This document shows positions 1-8,202 of a stretch of 32,006 nucleotides of DNA, piece after piece (positions within the stretch are counted from its first letter, which is position 1; each line of letters begins with the position of its first letter). Made by a program: the position numbers and the translations under genes. The notes under the pieces are model-generated. The model was not told the DNA's origin and did not search any database. It worked only from the letters and a program-made list of their open reading frames with translations. The DNA is from an uncultured Clostridia bacterium (GTDB lineage Bacteria; Bacillota_I; Bacilli_A; RF39; UBA660), in contig CAMBUO010000014.1 of NCBI GenBank assembly GCA_945871105.1, positions 1 through 32,006 of the forward strand, in the 5' to 3' direction.

Positions 1-28
1 ACTAATAAATAATGTATATGTTTACTAT

Positions 29-57
29 TTGACTTTAATGTTTAATTAGGTTAAAAT
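29..57 (+). promoter_or_regulatory. sigma-A-type promoter of mnmE
   Basis: The -35 box TTGACT (29-34) and -10 box TAAAAT (52-57) are separated by 17 nt, placing transcription start near 64 and the mnmE start codon at 87. Seen directly; function is inferred from match to consensus. Confidence 0.7.
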
Positions 58-86
58 ATAGTCAAATTGGGGAAAGAAGTGATCTT

Positions 87-1442
87 ATGGATGATACTAT
101 TTGTTCTATTGCAACAAGTTTAGGTATTGGTGCTATTTCTATTATCCGTGTTAGTGGTAAAGAAGCAATTAAAATTGTTAATCAAATATTTAAAGGTAAA
201 AATTTAGAAAAAGTTAATTCTCATACTATTAATTATGGTTATATAGTAAATAAAGAGGAAATAATTGATGAAGTTTTAGTAAGTGTTATGCGAAAACCTA
301 AAACTTATACCATGGAAGATGTTGTTGAAATTAATTGTCATGGTGGTATAGAAACAACTAATAAAGTCTTAGAATTATTACTTTTAAATGGTTGTAGACT
401 AGCTGAACCTGGTGAATTTACAAAACGTGCTTTTTTAAATGGTCGAATTGATTTAATGCAAGCTGAAGCCGTCTCTGATTTAATTAATAGTCAAACAGAT
501 AAAGCTAGAAAAATAGCTATTAATGGTTTAAAAGGAAATGGTAGTAATTTAATTAAAAATTTACGAGAAGAATTAATAAAAATAATTTCTAATATAGAAG
601 TAAACATAGACTATCCAGAATATGAAGATATCTATGAGGTAACAATCGAAGATATAAAAACAAAAATTCAAGATTTAAAAAATAAATTATCAAAAATTAT
701 TCAAGAGTATGAAGATGCTAAAATTATTCAAGATGGAATTAAAACAGCTATTATAGGTAGACCAAATGTAGGTAAAAGTAGCTTATTAAATCGTCTTTTA
801 AATGAAGAAAAAGCTATTGTAACTGATATTGCTGGAACTACTAGAGATATAGTTGAAGGAGAAATACTAATTGATGGTATTAAATTAAATATCATTGATA
901 CAGCTGGTATTCGAGAAACTAATGATGTTGTTGAAAGTATAGGTGTTAAGAAAAGTTTAGATATAATTAATCAGGCTGCGCTTACCCTACTCTTACTTGA
1001 TAATAGTCAAGAATTAACTAATTTAGATTTAGAATTAATTGAAAAAACTAAAAATAAGACAAGTATTATTGTTATTAATAAAAATGATTTAGACAATAAA
1101 TTAGATATATCTCATTTAAAAAATCGTGATATTGTCTATATAAATACTTTATCTAATGAAGGAATATCTAAATTAAAAGAAGAAATAAAAAAATTATTTA
1201 ATTTAGAAAAAATTGAAAAAAGCGATTATAATTATATTACTAATATAAGACAAATTGCTAAAATTAAGGAATGTTTACAAAGAATAAATGATATAGAAAA
1301 AGGTTTAAACGATAATATTCCTCTTGATATGTTAGAAATAGATTTAAAAAATATTTGGAACACTTTAGGAACGATTATCGGGGAATCTTATGAAGAAGAA
1401 TTACTAGATGAATTATTTAGTAAATTTTGTGTGGGGAAATAA
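87..1442 (+). CDS. mnmE: tRNA uridine-5-carboxymethylaminomethyl(34) synthesis GTPase MnmE
   Basis: MnmE works with MnmG to install the cmnm5 group on the wobble uridine of several tRNAs, using GTP, methylene-tetrahydrofolate and FAD chemistry. The 451-residue protein has the family's usual length and order: an N-terminal tetrahydrofolate-binding domain (about 1-115), a helical domain interrupted by a Ras-like G domain (G1 loop GRPNVGKSS at 224-232, DTAGI at 271-275, NKND at 331-334), and the C-terminal FCVGK with the conserved cysteine. The start at 87 follows a purine-rich GGGGAAAGAAG stretch and gives the expected N-terminus beginning MDDTICSIAT. Its partner mnmG lies about 4 kb downstream, separated by four other genes, whereas in Bacillus the two are adjacent. 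Confidence 0.97.
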   Translation: MDDTICSIATSLGIGAISIIRVSGKEAIKIVNQIFKGKNLEKVNSHTINYGYIVNKEEIIDEVLVSVMRKPKTYTMEDVVEINCHGGIETTNKVLELLLLNGCRLAEPGEFTKRAFLNGRIDLMQAEAVSDLINSQTDKARKIAINGLKGNGSNLIKNLREELIKIISNIEVNIDYPEYEDIYEVTIEDIKTKIQDLKNKLSKIIQEYEDAKIIQDGIKTAIIGRPNVGKSSLLNRLLNEEKAIVTDIAGTTRDIVEGEILIDGIKLNIIDTAGIRETNDVVESIGVKKSLDIINQAALTLLLLDNSQELTNLDLELIEKTKNKTSIIVINKNDLDNKLDISHLKNRDIVYINTLSNEGISKLKEEIKKLFNLEKIEKSDYNYITNIRQIAKIKECLQRINDIEKGLNDNIPLDMLEIDLKNIWNTLGTIIGESYEEELLDELFSKFCVGK

Positions 1443-1443
1443 T

Positions 1444-1863
1444 ATGCAAATAGTAGATAATAGTAATAAAGAAATTTTAAAAGTAGTTATTCAAAAAAAA
1501 GATTTAAAGAAAATAATAGAATTAGATTTGGATTTAACAGGTGAAATAAAGCAGATTTATGCTGCTAATGCAAATTTAAATTTAGATGATTATATAGAAA
1601 TAACATCTTTAGATCTTAAATCATTTCTAATACAACAAGAATGGATAATTGATGAAGAAGCATATGATGAATTTAGTCTAACAGAATTAGAAATAGTTCT
1701 TGAAAAAGTTTATAAAAAGATTTTAGAATTAAAAAATGAATTGTTAACTACAACTAATCCAGAATTACAAAAATATTTAAAAGTAGAAATTAATAAATAT
1801 GAATATATGTTAAATGAAATAAATAAATTATATGTATCTAAAAAATATGTTAAGAGATTTTAA
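1444..1863 (+). CDS. hypothetical protein, 139 aa
   Basis: I do not recognise this family. The product is a small, acidic, soluble-looking protein rich in Lys, Glu, Leu and Ile with no membrane segment or signal peptide. The second half (about residues 75-130) is predicted by eye to be long helices. ATG 1444 is preferred over an in-frame ATG at 1408, because 1408 lies inside mnmE and a GGGGAA ribosome site (1433-1438) sits just upstream of 1444. The gene begins one base after the mnmE stop, so it is probably cotranscribed and translationally coupled with it. Its 3' end overlaps the convergent gene by 14 bp. Confidence 0.75.
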   Translation: MQIVDNSNKEILKVVIQKKDLKKIIELDLDLTGEIKQIYAANANLNLDDYIEITSLDLKSFLIQQEWIIDEEAYDEFSLTELEIVLEKVYKKILELKNELLTTTNPELQKYLKVEINKYEYMLNEINKLYVSKKYVKRF

Positions 1864-2911
1864 CATTTTTTTTATTAAATAACAAATTTTTAATACCATT
1901 TAAAATAAGATTTTTAGTATTTTTATCAATATTTTTAATATTATTTAAAATCTTATTTAATTTATCTAAATTTAATTTTTTAAAATCTTCTAAGTATCTA
2001 ATATTATTTTTTTCTAATATTAAAAAAATAGTTTCTATTATTTCTTTTCTTTTATCAATATCGAATTCTTCTAAAAAATTAATAGTTCTTGTTTTTAATT
2101 CTTTACTTCCCCTACTCGGTTTTGTTTCTACAAACATAGTACCAAATACTTCCCAGGAATTACAATCATGTTCAAAGACGCTAAAATTATTTGATTTAAT
2201 AATTTTCGTTATTTGGGGTTGATACATTAAAGATCCTACTATACTATCACCTGGAATATATAATTTAATTTTTGATTCTATTTCTTTAAATTCTTTAGAA
2301 TTAAAAATATCATTGGTTAAACCAGGTCCATCATTATTATAGATAAACTTAATTTTTTTCTTAATACCCTTTTTAGCATACATGGAAGCAACAACTGCTA
2401 AATTACCACCTTTAGAATGACCGCCAACATAAATATTTTTATATTTATTTGAATTAATTTTATTAATATAATTAATAGCATCGATCATAGCTTTCGTTGG
2501 AAAGTTATAACACATTTCAAAGTTTTCTTTCCAACCACTTATACTACTATCAGTTCCTTCATATGATATATATAAGTTTCTATTAAATAAAATAGAAATA
2601 GCACCAAATTGTTTTTCATCAGTTACTTCTTTTTGAAAATTAAATAAATAACAATCTTGATAACGTTTACTATCTTTAATAATTTTAATATTTTCTTTTA
2701 TTCCTTTTAAAAAATTATTATTAATTTCTATTACATTTTTATCTAAATATAAATTGATAGCATCTAATAAATTAATCTTTTCCTTATTAACTATACCTTT
2801 CCAAGTTAAATATGATAATTCTGAAAATAAAATATTATCTATTTCGTTAAAGGAAACATCCTCAAAAGAAATATCTTTATAAAATTTTAAATAATCTTTA
2901 ATAGTATACAT
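1850..2911 (-). CDS. Mbeg1-like / DUF2974 family alpha/beta hydrolase
   Basis: The 353-residue protein matches my memory of the Mbeg1-like (DUF2974) lipase-related family of Firmicutes. The nucleophile elbow is GHSKG (residues 164-168, Ser166), inside a GGHSKGGNLA context typical of that family. An upstream segment YEGTDSS...GWKENF (about 118-131) is also characteristic. No signal peptide is apparent, so it is probably cytosolic. The physiological substrate is unknown. Translation starts at 2911 after a GAGAGG ribosome site, and an extended -10 promoter lies just upstream. The gene is transcribed against its neighbours, and its 3' end overlaps the preceding + strand gene. Confidence 0.8.
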   Translation of the reverse strand: MYTIKDYLKFYKDISFEDVSFNEIDNILFSELSYLTWKGIVNKEKINLLDAINLYLDKNVIEINNNFLKGIKENIKIIKDSKRYQDCYLFNFQKEVTDEKQFGAISILFNRNLYISYEGTDSSISGWKENFEMCYNFPTKAMIDAINYINKINSNKYKNIYVGGHSKGGNLAVVASMYAKKGIKKKIKFIYNNDGPGLTNDIFNSKEFKEIESKIKLYIPGDSIVGSLMYQPQITKIIKSNNFSVFEHDCNSWEVFGTMFVETKPSRGSKELKTRTINFLEEFDIDKRKEIIETIFLILEKNNIRYLEDFKKLNLDKLNKILNNIKNIDKNTKNLILNGIKNLLFNKKNVKIS

Positions 2912-2929
2912 ATAAACCTCTCTATTGTA

Positions 2930-2957
2930 ATTATACCAAAAAAAGAGAAATTGTTCA
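2930..2957 (-). promoter_or_regulatory. promoter of the DUF2974 gene
   Basis: On the minus strand TATAAT occupies 2935 to 2930, preceded by TGG (an extended -10). A weak -35 (TGAACA, 2957-2952) lies 16 nt upstream. It is divergent from the yfmF promoter at 2967-2996. Confidence 0.5.
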
Positions 2958-2966
2958 TTATTTTTT

Positions 2967-2996
2967 TTGTATAGGTGCTAATTTATATGTTATAAT
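2967..2996 (+). promoter_or_regulatory. promoter of the M16 peptidase pair
   Basis: TTGTAT (2967-2972) and TATAAT (2991-2996) are separated by 18 nt. The -10 is part of the extended word TGTTATAAT (2988-2996), which recurs at three other promoters in the window. Confidence 0.65.
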
Positions 2997-3017
2997 ATCC
3001 TAAAAAAAGGAGTAGCT

Positions 3018-4283
3018 ATGAAAATGATTTTAAAAGAAGAACCTAGATTGTTAAAAACAAAAAAATATTCTACAATTGATTTTACTTTTATTTATCCTAT
3101 AAAATATCAAAGAAAATATTGTTTTTATTTAGATTTTATTAGTAATTTAATTACTAATAGTTCTTATGATTATAAAGATGAAAATAGTTTTAAAAAAGCA
3201 AAAGCTAAAAATTTAATAATTAGATATAATACAAGAGTTAGACGTTATCGTAATGAATTATATTTTGAAATTAATTGTTGTTTTCCTAATCCTAAGATAG
3301 TTAAAGATTTTAATCTTCAAGAAGCATTTAAATTTATTATGAGATCGATATTAAATCCTAATATAGAAGATAATGCTTTTTCAAAAAAACAATTTCTAAG
3401 AGAATTAGAATATTTTAAAAGTTATTATAGTGATTTAAATAGTAATATCGATGAGATTATTTATCAAGATTTTTTAAAAACAGTTAATAAAGATTTATAT
3501 AAAAAATATATTAAACTAGCTAATTTAAAGTTATTAGATAAAATAGATTCTATAGATTTATTTAATTATTATAAAAAAAATATTTTATCCAATTCTCCTT
3601 TAATCTATGTTTATGGAAATATTTCTAAACAAGATATTGATAACTTACTTAAACCTTATTTTGTATATCAAGTAAAACCAAGAAGTTTTCTAAAAGATTA
3701 TTTTGATTTTCCAAGACCTCGCAATGAAGTTATTTATTTAGAAAAAAAATATCCTAAACAAAACAATACTTTATATTTAAGTTATTTTATATCTAATATG
3801 CAAAAAGAAGAATTAATTTATTTAATATTTTTAGGTGATATTTTAAACTTACCGATAGGAGTTGAACCTTTATTTAATAGAATAAGAATAAAGAATAATT
3901 TAGTTTATGATATTCATAGTAGTATAAATATATTTTATGGAGTTATAACTATTACTACTTCTTTTGAAAATTCTAAAAAAGATCTTATTTTAAAAATTAT
4001 TCAAGAGGAAATAAATAAATTACAGTCTTTAAAAAACATTCAAAGGTATCAAAAAAAAGTTATTAAAATGGTAAAAGATAATGTTATTTATAAAAAAGAT
4101 AGTAAATATTATCTCTATGATTTATTAATTAATAAAGATATAGGAATAGGTTATTCTGAAGAAGAAATATTAAATTATTATCAAAATCTTGATTTAATTA
4201 AATTTATAGATTTTTTGAAACGATTAAAACTTGATACTATTTATTATGCTAAAGGAGAAGAAATAAATGAAAACAAAAATTGA
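3018..4283 (+). CDS. M16-type peptidase homologue lacking the zinc motif (YfmF-like)
   Basis: This 421-residue protein has the size and arrangement of the YfmF (YmfF) family, the catalytically degenerate half of a paired M16 metallopeptidase module. M16 enzymes act as two-part clamshells in which one half carries the zinc site and the other shapes the chamber. No HxxEH motif is present, as expected for the inactive partner. A GGAG ribosome site (3009-3012) supports the ATG at 3018 over the one two codons later. The stop overlaps the start of the active-type partner by 17 bp, so the two are surely cotranslated. In some Firmicutes relatives of this pair are linked to 5-aminopentanol modification of EF-P (known of the family, not shown here). 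Confidence 0.75.
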   Translation: MKMILKEEPRLLKTKKYSTIDFTFIYPIKYQRKYCFYLDFISNLITNSSYDYKDENSFKKAKAKNLIIRYNTRVRRYRNELYFEINCCFPNPKIVKDFNLQEAFKFIMRSILNPNIEDNAFSKKQFLRELEYFKSYYSDLNSNIDEIIYQDFLKTVNKDLYKKYIKLANLKLLDKIDSIDLFNYYKKNILSNSPLIYVYGNISKQDIDNLLKPYFVYQVKPRSFLKDYFDFPRPRNEVIYLEKKYPKQNNTLYLSYFISNMQKEELIYLIFLGDILNLPIGVEPLFNRIRIKNNLVYDIHSSINIFYGVITITTSFENSKKDLILKIIQEEINKLQSLKNIQRYQKKVIKMVKDNVIYKKDSKYYLYDLLINKDIGIGYSEEEILNYYQNLDLIKFIDFLKRLKLDTIYYAKGEEINENKN

Positions 4284-5502
4284 AAAATTAAAAAATGGAT
4301 TAACAGTTGTTTATTGTCAAGATAAAAATAGACATTCTTTTTCTTTAGAGTTAATTGTTAAGTTTGGGGGTAATAATCGTCAATTTATCATAGATAATAA
4401 AGAATATAATTTAACACCTGGTTATGCTCATTTTTTAGAACATGCTATTATAGAACATAATAGTTATCAGAATTTATTAACATTATTTTCTAAGAAAAAT
4501 ATTGATTTTAATGGAATTACTAATTCTAATTTCACATCATTTTATTTTAATTGTCTACATAACTTTAAGAGAAATGTAGAAATATTTTTAAAAGCTATTC
4601 ATAGCAAAAATATTTTAGAAGCAGATTTAATAAAAATAAAAGAACCTATTTTAGAAGAAATAAATTCAAGAAAAGATAATAATTTTTTTCGATTAAATAA
4701 GATGACTTCTAAAAGTTTATTTAAAATAATACCTGATAATAATATTTGTGGTGATGTAGATGATATTAATAATCTTAATTATGAATTATTAAATTTATGT
4801 CATGATGTTTTTTATACTCCTACTAATGAAATATTATTTATTGGTGGTAATATAGATATTAGTGAAATGACAGAATTTATTAATAATATTTATAATTCTT
4901 TAGAATTTAAATCTTATCAAGTTATGATACCTGATTTTAAAGAACCTAATGAGGTTAATAAAAAAGAGAATTATTTTGAAACTAATACTAGTGAAGATTA
5001 TACGAGAATTACTTATAAATTAAATGTTAAAACTTTTACTTCTTTAGAAAAAATTAAATTATCTTTTTATATAGAATGTATGTTTATTGATAATTTTTCT
5101 TCTGTTTCAAAAATATATCAAGAAATACTTGGTAAGCATATTTCTAATTTTGATATAGATTATAATATTAATTTTATAGAAGATTTTTTAATTATAGAAT
5201 TTGGTCTTTATACAAATTGTAAAGATGAGTTTATTAACTTAATAAATAATACAATTAATAATTTAGAATTTAATCAAGATAATTTTGATTTAACTAAAAA
5301 AAGAAGTATGATAGATTTATTATTAAGAGAAGAAAATTTTAATTATTTTAAAAGATGTTTTTTAGATAATATTTTAGTTTTTAATTATTATGATTATGAT
5401 AAGATAAATAATATTGAAAGTTTTAATTTTAATGAATATCAAGAAGTTATTAATAATTTAGATTTTAGTAATTATACTATCAATAGTTTTATTAAAAAAT
5501 AG
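4267..5502 (+). CDS. M16 family zinc metallopeptidase (YfmH-like)
   Basis: This is the catalytic half of the M16 pair (411 residues). The inverted zinc-binding motif HFLEH is intact at residues 55-59, and the third metal ligand is probably a glutamate in EPILEEI (126-132). The opening block KLKNGLTVV followed by a gap and then the HFLEH helix is typical of M16 N-terminal domains. No signal peptide is visible, so the peptidase is probably cytosolic. It overlaps the preceding YfmF-like gene and ends 65 bp before mnmG, which has its own promoter. The native substrate cannot be read from sequence. Confidence 0.85.
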   Translation: MKTKIEKLKNGLTVVYCQDKNRHSFSLELIVKFGGNNRQFIIDNKEYNLTPGYAHFLEHAIIEHNSYQNLLTLFSKKNIDFNGITNSNFTSFYFNCLHNFKRNVEIFLKAIHSKNILEADLIKIKEPILEEINSRKDNNFFRLNKMTSKSLFKIIPDNNICGDVDDINNLNYELLNLCHDVFYTPTNEILFIGGNIDISEMTEFINNIYNSLEFKSYQVMIPDFKEPNEVNKKENYFETNTSEDYTRITYKLNVKTFTSLEKIKLSFYIECMFIDNFSSVSKIYQEILGKHISNFDIDYNINFIEDFLIIEFGLYTNCKDEFINLINNTINNLEFNQDNFDLTKKRSMIDLLLREENFNYFKRCFLDNILVFNYYDYDKINNIESFNFNEYQEVINNLDFSNYTINSFIKK

Positions 5503-5509
5503 TTATTTA

Positions 5510-5538
5510 TTTACAATTAATTAATTTTAGTGTATAAT
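5510..5538 (+). promoter_or_regulatory. promoter of mnmG
   Basis: TTTACA (5510-5515) and TATAAT (5533-5538) have 17-nt spacing, just after the M16 stop codon and 30 nt before the mnmG start. Confidence 0.7.
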
Positions 5539-5567
5539 CCTTGTATTATTGAATGGGAAGTGTTGTT

Positions 5568-7424
5568 ATGTTTGATATTATTGTTGTTGGTGGAGGTCAT
5601 GCTGGATGTGAAGCTAGTTTAGCATCGGCTAGACTTGGTCATAAAACTTTATTAGTAACGAGTAATATTAAAAATATTGCGGATATGCCTTGTAATCCTA
5701 GTATTGGAGGACCAGCTAAGGGGATTTTAGTTCGAGAAATTGATGCTCTTGGTGGAGAAATGGGTATTAATACGGATAAAAGTCATATTCAGTTAAAAAT
5801 GTTAAATACTAAAAAGGGTCCGGCTGTCTGGGCTTTAAGAGCGCAAGCTGATAAGATAACTTATCCAAAAGAGATGTTAAAAACTTTAAAAAATAAAGAA
5901 AATTTAGAAATATTAGAAGCTATTGTTGATGATTTATTAGTTAAAGACAAAAAAGTATATGGAATTAAATTAGAATCAGGAGAAGAAATACTTAGTAAAA
6001 TTGTTATTTTAACAACCGGTACTTATTTAAAAGCTGATATTTTGGTGGGAAGTGAAAGACATCCAGGTGGACCGCATGGAGAAAAAGAAGCCAAAAATTT
6101 AAGTGATAATTTAAGAAAACTAGGTCTTAGTATTCAAAGATTAAAAACTGGAACTCCACAAAGAATTGAAAAGTCATCAATCGATTATAGTGTATTAGAA
6201 CGTGAAGATGGTGATAATGTCTTAAGAACTTTTAGTTTTGATACCAAACCTTTATATAAAGTTGAAAATCAAGAACCATGTTACTTAACTTATACTAATG
6301 AAGTTACTCATCAGATTATTAAAGATAATTTAAATAAATCTAGTATGTATGGTGGATATGTTCATGGAGTTGGTCCTCGTTATTGTCCATCTATTGAAGA
6401 TAAAGTTGTTCGTTTTGCTGATAAAGAAAGACATCAATTATTTTTAGAACCAGAAAGCTTATATTATGATGATATTTATTTACAAGGTTTTTCAACTAGT
6501 ATGCCTCATGATATTCAAGAAAAAATGGTTCATAGTTTAAAAGGATTAGAACATGCAGTTATTAAAAAATATGCTTATGCTATTGAATACGATGCTATCG
6601 ATCCATTAGAAATGAAAGCTAGTTTAGAAAATAAAATAATAGAAAACTTATTCACAGCTGGGCAAATAAATGGAACTAGTGGTTATGAAGAAGCAGCTGC
6701 TCAAGGATTAATGGCTGGGATAAATGCTAGTTTAAAATTAAGAAATAAAGAACCATTAATTTTAAAAAGAGATGAAGCATATTTAGGTGTTTTAATTGAT
6801 GATTTAGTTACAAAAGGTACTAAAGAACCATATCGTATGCTAACTTCTCGTGCTGAGTATAGATTATTACTTCGTCATGATAATGCTGATTTACGTCTTC
6901 GTGAATATGGACATGAAGTTGGTTTAATAGATGATATTCGCTATAACAATTTTTTAAAGAAAAAAGAAAATATTCAAGCATTACTTAATGATTTAAAAGT
7001 AAAGAAAATAACAACCAAAGAAAAAAATATTATAGAAAAACTTAATACTTCCCCTCTTCTTGATGGAATTACTTTATATGATCTTTTAAAAAGACCAGAA
7101 ATTAATATGCAAATGTTAAAAAACTTAGATTTAATTGATGATTCTTATTCAGAAGAAGTTTTAGAACAAGTAGAAATTAATATAAAATATGAAGGATATA
7201 TTAAGAAAGCTTTAAAAGAAGCTGATAAGTTAAAACAAATGGAAGATGTTAAAATACCAGAAGATTTAGATTATAAGATGGTACCAAATCTTGCCAGTGA
7301 AGCTCGTCAAAAGTTAGATAAAGTTAAACCAATTACTCTTGGTCAAGCATCACGTATCAGTGGAGTTAATCCAAGTGATATAGCTATTTTAAGTGTTTAT
7401 TTAAAGAGGTATAAACATGAATAA
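5568..7424 (+). CDS. mnmG: tRNA uridine-5-carboxymethylaminomethyl(34) synthesis enzyme MnmG
   Basis: MnmG (GidA) is the FAD/NADH-binding partner of MnmE in wobble-uridine modification. The 618-residue product has the N-terminal dinucleotide-binding glycine motif VVGGGHAGCEAS, the family signature near MPCNPSIGGPAKG, the conserved RYCPSIEDK block with its cysteine, and the second signature GQINGTSGYEEAAAQG. ATG 5568 is chosen because a GGGAAG ribosome site (5555-5560) lies 7 nt upstream and the protein then begins MFDIIVVGGG; a further in-frame ATG at 5553 overlaps that ribosome site. The stop overlaps rsmG by 8 bp, giving the usual coupled mnmG-rsmG pair. Confidence 0.97.
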   Translation: MFDIIVVGGGHAGCEASLASARLGHKTLLVTSNIKNIADMPCNPSIGGPAKGILVREIDALGGEMGINTDKSHIQLKMLNTKKGPAVWALRAQADKITYPKEMLKTLKNKENLEILEAIVDDLLVKDKKVYGIKLESGEEILSKIVILTTGTYLKADILVGSERHPGGPHGEKEAKNLSDNLRKLGLSIQRLKTGTPQRIEKSSIDYSVLEREDGDNVLRTFSFDTKPLYKVENQEPCYLTYTNEVTHQIIKDNLNKSSMYGGYVHGVGPRYCPSIEDKVVRFADKERHQLFLEPESLYYDDIYLQGFSTSMPHDIQEKMVHSLKGLEHAVIKKYAYAIEYDAIDPLEMKASLENKIIENLFTAGQINGTSGYEEAAAQGLMAGINASLKLRNKEPLILKRDEAYLGVLIDDLVTKGTKEPYRMLTSRAEYRLLLRHDNADLRLREYGHEVGLIDDIRYNNFLKKKENIQALLNDLKVKKITTKEKNIIEKLNTSPLLDGITLYDLLKRPEINMQMLKNLDLIDDSYSEEVLEQVEINIKYEGYIKKALKEADKLKQMEDVKIPEDLDYKMVPNLASEARQKLDKVKPITLGQASRISGVNPSDIAILSVYLKRYKHE

Positions 7425-8118
7425 GCAAGAATTTTTCGAAGAATTAAAAAAACTAGGTATCAATTTAACTAATGATCAAATAGATAAGTTAGCAAGATTT
7501 TACCAATTATTAGTTACTTGGAATGAAAAAATTAACTTAACAACAATCATTAAAGAAGAAGAAGTGTATTTAAAACACTTTTATGATAGTTTAACTTTAA
7601 TAAAAGTTGTTGATTTACGTCAACCCTTAACTGTTTTAGATGTTGGAACCGGAGCAGGATTTCCGGGTATTGTATTAAAAATAGTTTTTCCTAATTTAAA
7701 AATTACTTTATTAGATTCTTTAACCAAACGAATTAATTATTTAAATGAAATTATAAAAGAATTAGATCTACATGATATTGAAACAGTTTGTAGTCGTTGT
7801 GAAGAATATACAAAGATTAATCGAGAAAAATATGATTTAGTTGTAGCAAGAGCTGTTAGTCATTTAAAAATATTAAGTGAAATGATTATTCCTACGGTTA
7901 AAGTAAATGGGTACTTTATAGCTATGAAAGCTAATTTAAATGATGAGTTAGAAAAAACTATACCGATGTTAAAAAAATTAAATAGTGAACTTAAAGAAAT
8001 AAAAGAGTTTAGTTTACCAATTGAAAATAGTAAAAGAACTTTAGTTGTTATTAAAAAGAATGCTAAAACAGCTTTATTTTATCCAAGAAAATATTCAGAA
8101 ATTAAAAAAATGAAATAA
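7417..8118 (+). CDS. rsmG: 16S rRNA (guanine(527)-N7)-methyltransferase RsmG
   Basis: RsmG (GidB) methylates N7 of G527 in 16S rRNA using S-adenosylmethionine. The 233-residue protein has the family N-terminal helix region with WNEKINLTTI, the SAM-binding loop DVGTGAGFPG, LLDSLTKR and the later VARAVSHL block. Length is normal. The start codon lies inside the end of mnmG (8 bp overlap) after an AAAGAGG ribosome site, so translation is coupled. No terminator is obvious downstream before the noc promoter. Confidence 0.97.
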   Translation: MNKQEFFEELKKLGINLTNDQIDKLARFYQLLVTWNEKINLTTIIKEEEVYLKHFYDSLTLIKVVDLRQPLTVLDVGTGAGFPGIVLKIVFPNLKITLLDSLTKRINYLNEIIKELDLHDIETVCSRCEEYTKINREKYDLVVARAVSHLKILSEMIIPTVKVNGYFIAMKANLNDELEKTIPMLKKLNSELKEIKEFSLPIENSKRTLVVIKKNAKTALFYPRKYSEIKKMK

Positions 8119-8132
8119 AATAAAAAAAGCAA

Positions 8133-8159
8133 TTGTCAAAAAGTAATTTATGTTATAAT
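8133..8159 (+). promoter_or_regulatory. promoter of noc
   Basis: TTGTCA (8133-8138) and TATAAT (8154-8159) are 15 nt apart, which is short, but the -10 lies in the extended word TGTTATAAT (8151-8159). It sits between rsmG and noc. Confidence 0.55.
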
Positions 8160-8202
8160 ATATTATTATAGGGTAATTGTAAAAAGAAAGAAGAGGGATA
8201 TT

